Source: Pseudorhizobium flavum
GTDB lineage: Bacteria > Pseudomonadota > Alphaproteobacteria > Rhizobiales > Rhizobiaceae
DNA length: 64,000 bases
Direction of reading: 5' to 3'
NCBI RefSeq assembly: GCF_902502825.2
Contig: NZ_LR723670.1
Location: 3,530,501 to 3,594,500, forward strand
The notes beneath the pieces were generated by a model. The model saw only the letters and a program-made list of their open reading frames with translations, was not told the origin of the DNA and ran no database searches. The position numbers were made by a program, and so were the translations under genes. Of the stretch, positions 18,373 to 28,409 are shown in pieces; position 1 is the stretch's first letter, and each line of letters opens with the position of its first letter.

Positions 18373-21300
18373 TCACCGGGCCGCCAAAACCTCCATACGC
18401 CCCGCTGCTGTGCGGGCGGAGAATTGCGGACGATACATGTCCTCCACCTGCGCGGCGGGATGATCGTAGGTTCCGGGGGTCACGGCACGAACGACATAGG
18501 CGAGCGTGATATCGCGATTGTCGCCTGTGTTGCGATTGAAGGCGGCGACAAACCGGTCGTTGCGGAACTCCGTATGAGCCGGCTCGACCTCCTCGATCCA
18601 GTCGAAGTTCGCGAGCTGCGCGCTGTCTACAAGGCTGGGATTGTCGATCTCGAATCCCGCAGGGAGCAGGTCCTGCACCAGGATCCGCGATGGCCAGTCA
18701 TTGGTCTCCGTGATGGTCAGTACCGCAACATAACGCTCGTTCTGTCGCGCCTGGGATACATTCGCCGGTTCCCCGTCCAGTGTGTAGTAGCTCCGGTCGA
18801 TGGCGAAGCCCTCCCCACCGGCGGCGAGCGGACTGGCTGGAGCCGCGACCGTGGTGACGGTGGCCGAAAGCGCCTCGTCGCCATTGTTGGTGACGGTCAG
18901 CGGGTGATCGAGGACCGCCTCACCCGCCATGCGCGTCATCAGGGTCCCGGTATGCGACGCGCCGTTCACTTCGAGGTCAATGTCCTCGTCCCCGGTCTGC
19001 AAGGCGCGGGCGGCAAGCAGCATCCAGGCTTGCTCCTGGGTACTCGTGTAGCTCTTCTGTTCCCACTCCCGTGCAACGATGCCCGCAAGTGCCGGAACGA
19101 TTGGCGGGACAGGCCTGCTCTCCGCAGCAAGGGCCAGCACTGCCGCGCCGTCGCGCAGGGAAGAGCCGTAATCTGACCGGACCAGGCTCACCTGATGGAG
19201 CTGCGACTGCTCCGCCATTCCCAGTGCATCGGCAAAGATCGACCGGGACCTTTGTGCATCCCCGTAGAGTGCCAGTGATGCCGCGATATGCGCCTTGGCG
19301 AGCGGCGTCGGGAACTCGCCCAGCATAGTGTCCGCATAATAGCGAAGGTCGCTGATCGCAGCCTTGCGGTTGCGCGCCAGGACATATAGCGAATAGGCGA
19401 TCTCGTTGCCCTGGTCGCGGACATTGTTGGTGTAGGACAGCGTGTTCTGCAGGTTCTCCAGCGCCTGGACAACCGCCCGCTCCGGCACGTCATAGCCCTG
19501 CTCCCTTGCCCGGGAGAGGAAATCTGTGACGTAGGCATCCAGCCAGAGTTCGCCGCCTCCCGGCCCCCAGAGGCCGAAGCTGCCGGACGACGACTGGTTG
19601 GAGAGGATGCGGCGGATCGCATCCTGCACCCGTTGCTTCACCTCGCCGTCCTCGGTCAAGCCATTCCGGGCTGCCAGTTCGCTCAGGTAGAGAAGCGGCA
19701 AGGCACGGCTCGTCGTCTGCTCGGTGCAGCCATAAGGATAGCGGTCAAGGCTCATCATGAGGGCCGGGATGTCGAACGCGCTCGAGCGGCTGACATTAAG
19801 GCTGACGGAAGCGCCCGGGAGGATGCTGTCCGCCAGAAGGTCACCGCTCACGGTCAGGCTGTTTCCGGGTGCCAGCGCGATCACTCGGCGCTCGGTCATA
19901 GGCAGCGTCGCAGGCCTTACCGGCAGGTGAAGAACCTGCTCCAGCGACAAGCCTGCGGCATTGCTCAGCCGAAAGGTCACCTGCCCGTCTCCCGGCTCCA
20001 GACCGGTGAGAGGAATGGTGAGGTCCGTCCTTCCGCCTGCGTCCAGCGGGAGGCTCTGTCGGGTCTCGTCCACGGAAATCGCATCATTGGTGTCGATGGC
20101 AAGCTCGTACGGGCCAGGCGCGCCGTCCGTGTTTGCGAAATCAAGCCTCAGCTCTGCCTCGTCGCCCGGCGCCAGGAAGCGAGGCAGGCTAGCGGTCACG
20201 ACCACCGGATCGCGAATGACGACATCCTTGACGGCATGACCCACGCCACTCCTGGACCAGGCAACCGCCATCACCCGCGCGGTGCCATTGAATTGGGGAA
20301 TGTCGAACGAGACATTCGCCCTGCCCTCGCCATCCACGCGAATCGGTCCGGAGAAGAATGCCACCAGTTTCTCGGTCGGTGGTTCGCCCTGCAGGGCCAT
20401 GCTGCCACCATCGCCTCCTGTCCGGATACGGCCAGTAGCACCGAGAGATCCATCGATGAGCCGACCGTAGATGTCGCGAATCTCCATTCCCAGCCGGCGC
20501 TGGCCAAAATACCATTCATCGGGAGCAGGCGGTTCGTAGCGGGTCAGGTTGAGGATGCCGACATCCACGGCTGCCACCGTGACATAGGCTTCCTCGCCGA
20601 CACCGGCACCGGCGACCTGCAGCGAGATGTCAAGGGGCTGCCGCGGCAGCGTCTGATCGGGCGCGTCGAGGACGATCTCCAGGTCGCGGTCCTGTGGATC
20701 GACCTTCAGCCAGCTGACACCGATCGCCCGCATCGGCATCCGGCTCTCCTGACTGTCGCCAGGGCGGAACAAAGTTGCCGTCACATAGGCACCGGCGCCC
20801 CAATCGGCGGTAACGGGAATCTCCACCTCGCCCCCGCCTGCTGCCAAGCTCTCGGTCTGCACGGAGATGAGTTCTTCCGACCCTGCGACGACGAGCAACT
20901 CCCCGGCATGGCGGGACGCAATCTTAAGTCTGGCGGTATCTCCCACCGCATAGCTTTGCTTGTCGAGCGCGATCTCGAGAGCGTCGGGCGTTTCGGTCGA
21001 TGTCGCCGTGACGAACCAGCCCGCGTCGAACTCCACCCCCGATGCGGCGCCGATTTCGTTGTCTTCCACCTCCAGCCGATAGCGCCCCCACGTAACAGGC
21101 ATGGAGATTCGCGCGCCTTCTTGTTCCAGGTCCACGCGGCCATCGGAAACCTGGCTGGTGCGGGTCACGGGCTCAAAGCGCCAGGCTGATCCCTCCCGAT
21201 ACCATTGGTATTCCTGCTCCACCTTCAGCAGTTTCCAGCCAAGCCCCCGGAGCGGCAGTCGCTGACCATCAGGATCAATGCCGATCAGATGAAAGTTGGC

Positions 21301-23811
21301 GACGGCATTTTCAGGAAGGTCACCAGTGAACTCGGGCTTTATTCCGATCCGCGCACCATCCGGCTTGACCGGCAAGGTCAGTTTCCGCTCGACTGCCCGA
21401 CCTCCGGCCTCCTGCATGCGAATGACTATGTCGGCGGCGACAAGCTGCGTTGTCGCCGGAACTTCGTCGACAGAGACATCGACGTTCGCCTTCCCGTCCT
21501 CATCCAGGTCGGGAAGCCCGTCGAGCGGCAGGCGAAGGGTTTCGCTCGCCTCCTCGTCGGTCAGGCCGAACTTGTATCCCGGATAGGCTTCCCGTTCGCG
21601 GGTCGGTCTCAGCACGACCTCTCCCTCGAGCGAAAGCCCTGAAGCCGGTGCGCCGTATAGGTAGCGGCCGTCGATCGAGACAGGCACCGTGCTCCCCGGA
21701 TCCACTTGGCTTGCGGTACTGGCGATATCGAACTCGATCCGATCCGGAACGAAATCATCGACAAGAAAGGATTTCTCGGCAATCGGCGAGCCCTTGGGAT
21801 CGGTGAAGACCTGCATCGTCCAGGTGCCGCGCATGGCCGTTCCCAGCAGCGGCAGGTCTAGCGCATAGCCGCCGAGCTCACCCTCCCTGACCTCCCGCCG
21901 GTCCTCTACCCCATCGGGGCGCAGGAAGACGAAGGTCAGCGGCAGTCGTTCTATGGCATTGGCATCGACATCCCGGGCAAGCGCCGATGCATGGACAGTC
22001 TCGCCCGGCCGATAGATGCCGCGTTCTGTCCAGAGCATGAGATCGATTGCACCCGGGGCAGGTCTTCCCGTGACACCGCGATCGGAGAGGTCGAAGCCGG
22101 CTCGCGTCATGTCGAGGAAGACATAGTCCGAATCCCCCTTCCGCGCAGTGACCATCGCCGGCGCCGTTGACGCCGTCCCGCGGATCAGCCCCGCGGTGAA
22201 GACGGCGCGGCCATCCGCATCGGTCGTTGCGGTTCCGAGCACGTCGTTATTCTTGGCCAGCAACTGGAGCTCGATGCCCTGCAACGGCTTTGCGGATGCC
22301 AGCGATCGGGTGAAGACATGAAGGCCGTCGGTTCCGGCATAGGTAGAAAGCCCGATGTCGGAAACGACAAACCATTGGGTCGCCTTGCTGTTCCATTCCT
22401 GGCTCGGAGCATTGGCCGCTTCCGCGGTCAGCATATAGACGCCGGGCTTGCGCGCCGGTAGCGCCTCATCCACGGGGAAGCTGGTGACGACCTCCTTGTT
22501 GAGATCCTGACCCATCTCGATCGAGCCCTCCCAGACGAGCTCTCCGCTTTCCTGCTCAATCCGGGAGGCGCTGTAACCGTCCATCTGGGTAAGGAATTGC
22601 GAATTGGTCATCAGCGACACGAGGTTTCTATCGCCGACACGGTAGAGCTTGAGTTCCGCCTGGTCCGTATTGACCGAGACGAGCGGGATGCCGCGCCGCG
22701 CAGTGGACGGCAGGACGAAGGCGTCGCCGGTGAAGCGGACAGCTGGCGAGCGGTCCTTCAAGTAAAGCTCAAGATCAACCTGCTGCTGCAGGTCCTCGTC
22801 CACGGAAGACGGCAGGCCGCGGCGGAGCGAGAGCGCGAGCTTCTGCCCGTGGGTCAGGCCCTCGACGCAGATCTGATTGTCGCTTGCTTCCAGAGCAGCC
22901 GGAGCCCTGCCATCGACAACGACGAACGGCGAATAGTCCGTTGCTTTCAGGAGCGGTTCTGAGAATTGAACGCAAGCACGCGGGCTGGCGCTGTCGGAAT
23001 CGATGGTATTCCCGACCACCCGGAATCCCTGCCGCTCGCGCAGGTCATCATAGGCAGCCTGAACAGTTTGCGACCGCACCAGCGCCAGGCTCTCTCTGTA
23101 GGCGGTAAGGGCAGGGCGGTAGTTCTGCTGCCGCTCGAGTGCGGCGGCAAGTACGGCCAACGCGTCCGCACGAGCCTGTGCCGTCCTGCTGAGCTGGTAG
23201 CCGTTGATGGCAGCCAGCACCGCATCGCTGGCCATCGCGTAGTTGCCGACTGCCGTCCCCGCCGCCCGCGACGTTTCCGTCCAGAGAGCACCGTCCTCTG
23301 GCATGAGAGACAAGGCACCTTTGAAGTTATAGAGCGCATTGTCGATATTGCCGGCGAGAAGCTCGTTCTGGGCGATAGCCTTCAATTCATCTGCGCCATA
23401 ACCCTGCTGATTGTCCCCCAGCGCAAGATCGGACTTGTATTCACGCGCCTCGCGCAACAGATCGTCGGACAGGAAGCCAAGCCGGGTCGGAGCGCCGATA
23501 TCGGGCTCTGCATCCGCCTCGACGATCTTGCCGGCGACTGCCCCCGGAAAGCTGTTGAGTTGGTCGAAGTCCGACTTGAGGAAGCACCACTGCGCCCTGA
23601 CATTGTAGGTGAACGCCTTGCAGGCCTTGTCGCCGATGCAGGCCGCCTCGCACTGGGCCTGCGAGACGTTCTGGACCGTGCGGAGGTCGAAGCCGAAATA
23701 ATCCCCGTCCGGCGTAATCTCCAGGCGCCGCTCCGCCGCCTGGAGAGGCGCTGCCAGAGCTAGAATGGTGAGGGCAAATGCAGAGAAATCGACTATTGCG
23801 CGCTTAGACAT
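18373..23811 (-). CDS. Bacterial alpha-2-macroglobulin with N-terminal PAN/apple domain
   Basis: A 1812-aa periplasmic protease-trap protein. A Sec signal (about residues 1-26, cleaved after LQA) has no lipobox cysteine, so the protein should be soluble rather than the lipoprotein form known from Escherichia coli. Residues about 28-85 hold a cysteine-rich PAN/apple-like segment (QAQCEAACIGDKACKAF), then a helical stretch to about 250 and MG domains. The thioester motif is intact as GCTEQT with C1362, followed by an alpha-helical TED domain and a receptor-like C-terminal domain. It is transcribed ahead of pbpC with a 1-bp gap; together they are thought to guard and repair the wall after host or competitor proteases breach the outer membrane. 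Confidence 0.92.
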   Translation of the reverse strand: MSKRAIVDFSAFALTILALAAPLQAAERRLEITPDGDYFGFDLRTVQNVSQAQCEAACIGDKACKAFTYNVRAQWCFLKSDFDQLNSFPGAVAGKIVEADAEPDIGAPTRLGFLSDDLLREAREYKSDLALGDNQQGYGADELKAIAQNELLAGNIDNALYNFKGALSLMPEDGALWTETSRAAGTAVGNYAMASDAVLAAINGYQLSRTAQARADALAVLAAALERQQNYRPALTAYRESLALVRSQTVQAAYDDLRERQGFRVVGNTIDSDSASPRACVQFSEPLLKATDYSPFVVVDGRAPAALEASDNQICVEGLTHGQKLALSLRRGLPSSVDEDLQQQVDLELYLKDRSPAVRFTGDAFVLPSTARRGIPLVSVNTDQAELKLYRVGDRNLVSLMTNSQFLTQMDGYSASRIEQESGELVWEGSIEMGQDLNKEVVTSFPVDEALPARKPGVYMLTAEAANAPSQEWNSKATQWFVVSDIGLSTYAGTDGLHVFTRSLASAKPLQGIELQLLAKNNDVLGTATTDADGRAVFTAGLIRGTASTAPAMVTARKGDSDYVFLDMTRAGFDLSDRGVTGRPAPGAIDLMLWTERGIYRPGETVHASALARDVDANAIERLPLTFVFLRPDGVEDRREVREGELGGYALDLPLLGTAMRGTWTMQVFTDPKGSPIAEKSFLVDDFVPDRIEFDIASTASQVDPGSTVPVSIDGRYLYGAPASGLSLEGEVVLRPTREREAYPGYKFGLTDEEASETLRLPLDGLPDLDEDGKANVDVSVDEVPATTQLVAADIVIRMQEAGGRAVERKLTLPVKPDGARIGIKPEFTGDLPENAVANFHLIGIDPDGQRLPLRGLGWKLLKVEQEYQWYREGSAWRFEPVTRTSQVSDGRVDLEQEGARISMPVTWGRYRLEVEDNEIGAASGVEFDAGWFVTATSTETPDALEIALDKQSYAVGDTARLKIASRHAGELLVVAGSEELISVQTESLAAGGGEVEIPVTADWGAGAYVTATLFRPGDSQESRMPMRAIGVSWLKVDPQDRDLEIVLDAPDQTLPRQPLDISLQVAGAGVGEEAYVTVAAVDVGILNLTRYEPPAPDEWYFGQRRLGMEIRDIYGRLIDGSLGATGRIRTGGDGGSMALQGEPPTEKLVAFFSGPIRVDGEGRANVSFDIPQFNGTARVMAVAWSRSGVGHAVKDVVIRDPVVVTASLPRFLAPGDEAELRLDFANTDGAPGPYELAIDTNDAISVDETRQSLPLDAGGRTDLTIPLTGLEPGDGQVTFRLSNAAGLSLEQVLHLPVRPATLPMTERRVIALAPGNSLTVSGDLLADSILPGASVSLNVSRSSAFDIPALMMSLDRYPYGCTEQTTSRALPLLYLSELAARNGLTEDGEVKQRVQDAIRRILSNQSSSGSFGLWGPGGGELWLDAYVTDFLSRAREQGYDVPERAVVQALENLQNTLSYTNNVRDQGNEIAYSLYVLARNRKAAISDLRYYADTMLGEFPTPLAKAHIAASLALYGDAQRSRSIFADALGMAEQSQLHQVSLVRSDYGSSLRDGAAVLALAAESRPVPPIVPALAGIVAREWEQKSYTSTQEQAWMLLAARALQTGDEDIDLEVNGASHTGTLMTRMAGEAVLDHPLTVTNNGDEALSATVTTVAAPASPLAAGGEGFAIDRSYYTLDGEPANVSQARQNERYVAVLTITETNDWPSRILVQDLLPAGFEIDNPSLVDSAQLANFDWIEEVEPAHTEFRNDRFVAAFNRNTGDNRDITLAYVVRAVTPGTYDHPAAQVEDMYRPQFSARTAAGRMEVLAAR

Positions 23812-23901
23812 GATGTCCCCCGAACGCTGCTATCGTGGGGGCCATCTTCTTCCTTGCGGGGCGTATGTCAATGTGGTCTCGACTGCGGCCCGGCTCCCGG
23901 C

Positions 23902-25071
23902 TTACGTTACCCGTTCGAGAATCGAAACGTAGTTGGCGACGGCCGCGCCACCCATGTTGAAGACGCCAGCCTTCCCGGCATTCGGCAGTTGCATGTCGCC
24001 GGCCTCGCCGCAGAGCTGCATCGCCGCCATGACGTGCATGGAGACCCCGGTGGCACCTACCGGATGCCCCTTCGATTTCAAGCCGCCAGAAGGATTGACC
24101 GGCAGCTTCCCGCCCTTCGCGGTCAGTCCCTCGCGGACGACCTTGTAGCCCTCGCCGGGCTTGGCCAATCCCATGGCCTCGTATTCGATGAGCTCGGCGA
24201 TCGTGAAGCAGTCATGGGTTTCGACAAAATCGAGATCATTCAGCGTCAGCCCCGCCTCCGAAAGGGACTTTTGCCAGGCAAGGCGCGCACCGTCGAACGC
24301 AATGGGATCGCGGCGCGACATGGCGAGGATGTCGTTGACATGCGTTCGGGCGCGGAAGGCAACGGCGCGCTGCATTCCTTCTGCAACGTCGGGGTGGGCG
24401 AGCACCAGGGCTGCCGCTCCGTCCGAAACGAGGGAGCAGTCGGTCCGTCGAAGCGGTGCCGCGACATAGGGATTCTTGTCGGAGACCGTGTTGCAGAAGT
24501 CGAAGGAGAAGTCCCTCTGCATGTGAGCATAGGGGTTGGCCATGCCATTTGCATGGTTCTTGGCGGCAATCATCGCCAGTTCTTCCGAGCGGTCGCCATA
24601 TCGCTGGAAATAGGTGTTCGCAATCCGCCCGAAGAGTCCGGCAAAGCCGCCTTCGATATCTGCTTCCTCCTCACGGAATGACGCGCCCAGAAGCACGTCG
24701 CCCGTCTCCTTGGTCGGCAAGGAGGTCATCTTCTCCGCGCCGACGACCAGCGCAACGCGGCCTCGCCCCGATCCGATGAAATCCAGCGCCGAATAGATCG
24801 CCGCCGACCCGGTCGCACAGGCGTTCTCCATCCTGGCTGCCGGCGTATGGGTGAAGCCATCTGCAGCCATGGCGACAAGCGCACCCTGAAAATCCTGTTT
24901 GGTAAAGCCGTTGTTGAAGACGCCGACAAAGATGCCATCAACGTCCTTGGCCTCGATGCCCGCATGAGCGAGCGCCGGGTTGATCACTTCCGCCATGAGC
25001 TCTCGCGTGGTGGGCGCTTCGGATTTCCCGAACTTCGAGTGTGCCCAGCCGACGATCTGTGCTGTTGTCAT
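23902..25071 (-). CDS. Thiolase-family acyl-CoA acetyltransferase (SCP-x/lipid-transfer type)
   Basis: A 389-aa thiolase-fold protein. The reactive cysteine lies in ENACATGSAA near residue 86, the histidine-bearing ETHDCFTIAE near 288, and the GHPVGATG signature near 340. This set resembles the SCP-x/type-2 thiolase-like group, which cleaves or makes beta-ketoacyl-CoA; the acyl substrate is unknown. I start at ATG 25071, 8 nt after AGGAGG; 16 codons of the longer frame are dropped. It is a single leftward gene between the alpha-2-macroglobulin gene and a small rightward gene. Confidence 0.87.
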   Translation of the reverse strand: MTTAQIVGWAHSKFGKSEAPTTRELMAEVINPALAHAGIEAKDVDGIFVGVFNNGFTKQDFQGALVAMAADGFTHTPAARMENACATGSAAIYSALDFIGSGRGRVALVVGAEKMTSLPTKETGDVLLGASFREEEADIEGGFAGLFGRIANTYFQRYGDRSEELAMIAAKNHANGMANPYAHMQRDFSFDFCNTVSDKNPYVAAPLRRTDCSLVSDGAAALVLAHPDVAEGMQRAVAFRARTHVNDILAMSRRDPIAFDGARLAWQKSLSEAGLTLNDLDFVETHDCFTIAELIEYEAMGLAKPGEGYKVVREGLTAKGGKLPVNPSGGLKSKGHPVGATGVSMHVMAAMQLCGEAGDMQLPNAGKAGVFNMGGAAVANYVSILERVT

Positions 25072-25297
25072 CTTCTTCCTCCTGCCGCATTTGCTCGATG
25101 ATTTTCGCGTCTCCTGCACAAGTTATATGCGATCCTGGCTGCCGGTCCATCAGCAGCAGCCAGAATGCTTCGGCGCGACTCCCGGAAAGCGTCGGAAGAC
25201 CAGCTCGGGCGTGGAACATTGACCCTGACCCGGCTCTCCATTAGAACGCCGCCACAAGCCCTCGGACGATAGGGTGCGAACGCTCCGGAGTAAGCGG

Positions 25298-25708
25298 ATG
25301 GCGCAACTTCCGCCACGATTGCGGACATCATCATCCAGAGAGAGACGGAGACCGGCCGAGACTTGGTGGCTTCGGATGATGCTCGGGCTCTTTCTCGCTG
25401 CCTTCGGCAGCTTGATTGCCGATGCCAGCCACCTCGTCCGACCCGATACCGCCACGCATACCGACGCAATGGGCTCGGACATGGCCCATCCGTCCAAGCG
25501 GGAACCCTCCCGTGTCGTGGTCATCGACGTTCGGCGCGATAGCGTGTCCGCGTCGGCATCTGCGGATGGCGGCAGCTTCCTGCCACCTCCAGCGCACTGG
25601 TCGTTCCCTGTCGATGCCCCTGGCGCGTATCGCTTCGTAGTACAAAGCGCGACAGCAGGCACCAACACCTCGCCATTCCAACCGCGAGCACCTCCGGCCG
25701 CGGCCTGA
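25298..25708 (+). CDS. Small hypothetical protein with N-terminal hydrophobic segment
   Basis: A 136-aa frame with one hydrophobic stretch (about residues 28-45, LRMMLGLFLAAFGSLIAD) after a basic N-terminus, which could be a signal anchor or late signal peptide, and a proline/alanine-rich tail. GGAG stands 7 nt before ATG 25298, which favours real translation over the competing minus-strand frames (25150-25668, 25331-25681). No family was recognised. It is followed 84 bp later by secDF in the same direction. Confidence 0.45.
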   Translation: MAQLPPRLRTSSSRERRRPAETWWLRMMLGLFLAAFGSLIADASHLVRPDTATHTDAMGSDMAHPSKREPSRVVVIDVRRDSVSASASADGGSFLPPPAHWSFPVDAPGAYRFVVQSATAGTNTSPFQPRAPPAAA

Positions 25709-25792
25709 CGCGTGGATGAAAGATCATCCGCAGGCTAGAAATCAGCGCCCCGGCCGCGTGACGCGCCGCGAGGGCCGAGCAGGAACAATGAC

Positions 25793-28333
25793 ATGAGAAA
25801 TTCTCCCTGGGTGGTGGCGACTTACGCCTTCATCATCTTCATCGGCATATTGGTTGCCTTGCCGAACGTACTCTCCCAGAGCACTCTCGATCGCTTGCCC
25901 TCGTGGCTGCCCCATGACCGCGTCTCGCTTGGCCTCGACCTTCGCGGCGGCTCGCACCTTGTGCTGGAAGTGGATCGCGCCGACCTCGTCAACGAACGAC
26001 TCCAGAACCTGCTGCAGGACAGCCGCCGGGTGCTTCGCGACAACGCGATCGACGTGGCTGGGGTGCGTCGCAGTGGAGACGCCATCACGGTGACGCTGCG
26101 CGACCCCGCGCAACGCGGAGCCGCCGTCGACCAGCTGGAAACCCTTGCCAATCCCGTGGGCCTCGGCACGGCCGTGGGGCAGACGGACCTGAGCATCCAG
26201 ACTCCGGCTGACAACACCATTACGCTGGCCTACACCGAAGCCGGCATCACGTCGCACGGCAGTGCCGCTGTCGAGCAGAGCCTCGAGATCATTCGCCAGC
26301 GCGTCGACCAGGTGGGCGTGGCAGAGCCAACCATCCAGCGGGTAGGCGACGACCGGGTTCTGGTTCAGCTGCCTGGGGAGCAGGATCCCTCGCGGCTGCG
26401 GCAGTTGCTCGGCTCCACTGCGAAGATGAGCTTCCATCTGCTGGGCAATCAGGGCGAGCCGGGGGTCACCATGCTGGCCGACGACCAGGGTCAGCAGTTC
26501 CCGGTTCTCGACCGGGTGGAACTGTCCGGCGATCGTCTGACCGATGCACGCGCTGCCTTCGACCAGCAGACCAACGAGCCCGTCGTAAACTTCCGCTTCG
26601 ACACCGCCGGTGCAAGCCGCTTCGCCCAGATCACCCAGGCTAACGTCGGACGTCCCTTCGCAATCGTCTTGGACAACAAGGTGCTGAGCGCTCCTGTCAT
26701 CCGCCAGCCGATCACCGGTGGCTCGGGACAAATTTCCGGCGGCTTCTCCGTCGAGGAGGCCAACACGCTTGCCGCGCTGCTTCGCGCAGGCGCACTGCCG
26801 GCAAAACTTACCGTCATCGAAGAGCGTACCGTCGGCGCCGACCTCGGTTCCGATGCCATCGAGATGGGGATCTTCACCGGCTTCATCGGCTTCGGTCTGG
26901 TGGTCGGCTTCCTTCTGCTGCTCTATAGCGGCTGGGGCCTGATCGCCAACGTCGCTCTCTTCATCAATGTCATCCTGACCTTCGCGGCGCTGACGCTGCT
27001 CGGGGCGACGCTTACTCTGCCTGGTATCGCGGGTATCGTCCTCGGCATCGGTATCGCCGTTGATGCGAACGTTCTCATCAACGAGCGCATCAAGGAGGAA
27101 AGCCGGAAAGGCCGGAGCGCCTTCGCCGCGATCGACGCCGGCTTCCAGCGTGCCTACTCAACCATCGTCGACAGTAACGTCACGACGCTGATAGCAACGG
27201 TCCTGCTGTTCTGGTTCGGCTCCGGGCCGGTTCGCGGCTTCGCGATCACCATGGGCCTCGGCATCATCATCTCGATGTTCACCGCAGTTGCGATCGTTCG
27301 CATCGCGATGGTGTGGGTGGCCGGAAGGAGGAAGCTCAAGAAGATCGAGATCAAGCCGCTTCTGCCCATCAACCTGGTTCCGGATGGCACGCAGATCCGG
27401 TTCATGAAGGCACGGTTCTTCGGGATTGGTGTCTCGCTCTTCCTTTCCGTCGCGTCGATCATCCTGTTCTTCACACCCGGGCTCAACTACGGCGTGGACT
27501 TCAAGGGCGGGATCCAGATGGAGGTTGCGACCGAAGGTCCGGCTGACCTTGCTGCCTTCCGTAGCGGTCTGGGCGAACTCGGGCTTGGCGAGGTGGCGCT
27601 TCAGGAATTCGGCAGCTCCAATCACATTCTCGTTCGTGTCGAGCGGCAGCCGGGAGGCGAGGAGGCGCAAACGGCTGCTGTGGAGCAGTTGCGGGCCGAG
27701 GTGGTCAACATCGATCCCACCTCAAAGGTGGAGCGGACGGAAGTTGTCGGGCCGAAGGTCAGCGACGAACTGGCAACGGCAGGCATTCTCTCCGTCGTGC
27801 TGGCTGCACTGGCGATGCTCATCTACATCTGGGTGCGTTTCGAGTGGCCCTTCGCCGTGGGCGCCATCGCCACGTTGATCCTCGACGTCACCAAGACCAT
27901 CGGCTTCTTCGCCATTACCGGGCTCGATTTCAACCTGACGGCAATCGCGGCAGTCCTCACCCTCGTCGGCTATTCGGTCAACGACAAGGTGGTGGTCTAC
28001 GACCGGATGCGCGAAAACATGCGTCTCTACAAGAAGATGCCACTCCGCGAATTGATCGACCGATCGATCAACGAGACATTGGCACGAAGCCTCTACACAT
28101 CCGCCACGACCTTCCTGGCGATGATCCCGATGGCGATCTGGGGCGGCAGTGCCGTTTCGAGCTTCGCCATTCCGATGGTCTTCGGTATCGTCATCGCGAC
28201 ATCGTCGTCCGTCTTTATCGCAGCGCCGATCCTGCTCTTCCTCGGAGACTGGCGCACCCGCCGCGCCAAGGCAGCCGCGGAGGCCGCCGAGGACACGGCG
28301 CTGGAGGACGGTGAACGGCCAAAGCAAGCCTGA
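25793..28333 (+). CDS. secDF: Fused protein translocase subunit SecDF
   Basis: An 846-aa inner-membrane protein combining SecD and SecF, the RND-type proton-driven helper that pulls secreted proteins across after SecA/SecYEG. The SecD half has LGLDLRGGSHLVLEVD near residue 45, a large periplasmic P1 domain and six helices from about 360; the SecF half opens with LNYGVDFKGGIQMEV near 565 and a second set of six helices (IWVRFEWPFAVGAI). Fusion is common in rhizobia. It ends 20 bp before a strong rho-independent terminator. Confidence 0.93.
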   Translation: MRNSPWVVATYAFIIFIGILVALPNVLSQSTLDRLPSWLPHDRVSLGLDLRGGSHLVLEVDRADLVNERLQNLLQDSRRVLRDNAIDVAGVRRSGDAITVTLRDPAQRGAAVDQLETLANPVGLGTAVGQTDLSIQTPADNTITLAYTEAGITSHGSAAVEQSLEIIRQRVDQVGVAEPTIQRVGDDRVLVQLPGEQDPSRLRQLLGSTAKMSFHLLGNQGEPGVTMLADDQGQQFPVLDRVELSGDRLTDARAAFDQQTNEPVVNFRFDTAGASRFAQITQANVGRPFAIVLDNKVLSAPVIRQPITGGSGQISGGFSVEEANTLAALLRAGALPAKLTVIEERTVGADLGSDAIEMGIFTGFIGFGLVVGFLLLLYSGWGLIANVALFINVILTFAALTLLGATLTLPGIAGIVLGIGIAVDANVLINERIKEESRKGRSAFAAIDAGFQRAYSTIVDSNVTTLIATVLLFWFGSGPVRGFAITMGLGIIISMFTAVAIVRIAMVWVAGRRKLKKIEIKPLLPINLVPDGTQIRFMKARFFGIGVSLFLSVASIILFFTPGLNYGVDFKGGIQMEVATEGPADLAAFRSGLGELGLGEVALQEFGSSNHILVRVERQPGGEEAQTAAVEQLRAEVVNIDPTSKVERTEVVGPKVSDELATAGILSVVLAALAMLIYIWVRFEWPFAVGAIATLILDVTKTIGFFAITGLDFNLTAIAAVLTLVGYSVNDKVVVYDRMRENMRLYKKMPLRELIDRSINETLARSLYTSATTFLAMIPMAIWGGSAVSSFAIPMVFGIVIATSSSVFIAAPILLFLGDWRTRRAKAAAEAAEDTALEDGERPKQA

Positions 28334-28352
28334 GTCTGAAGCAGGAACAGGA

Positions 28353-28386
28353 AGGGGCGGATGCTGCATCCGCCCCTTTTTTCTTT
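28353..28386 (+). terminator. Rho-independent terminator of secDF
   Basis: A perfect 11-bp stem (AGGGGCGGATG / CATCCGCCCCT) with a 3-nt CTG loop runs directly into a T-tract (TTTTTTCTTT). It is the clearest intrinsic terminator in the window. Confidence 0.9.
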
Positions 28387-28409
28387 AGTCGAATCGGAAG
28401 GAGACGATA

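Noticed and set aside
19633..21189. 518-codon plus-strand frame
   Set aside because: Antisense to the alpha-2-macroglobulin gene and compositionally a shadow.
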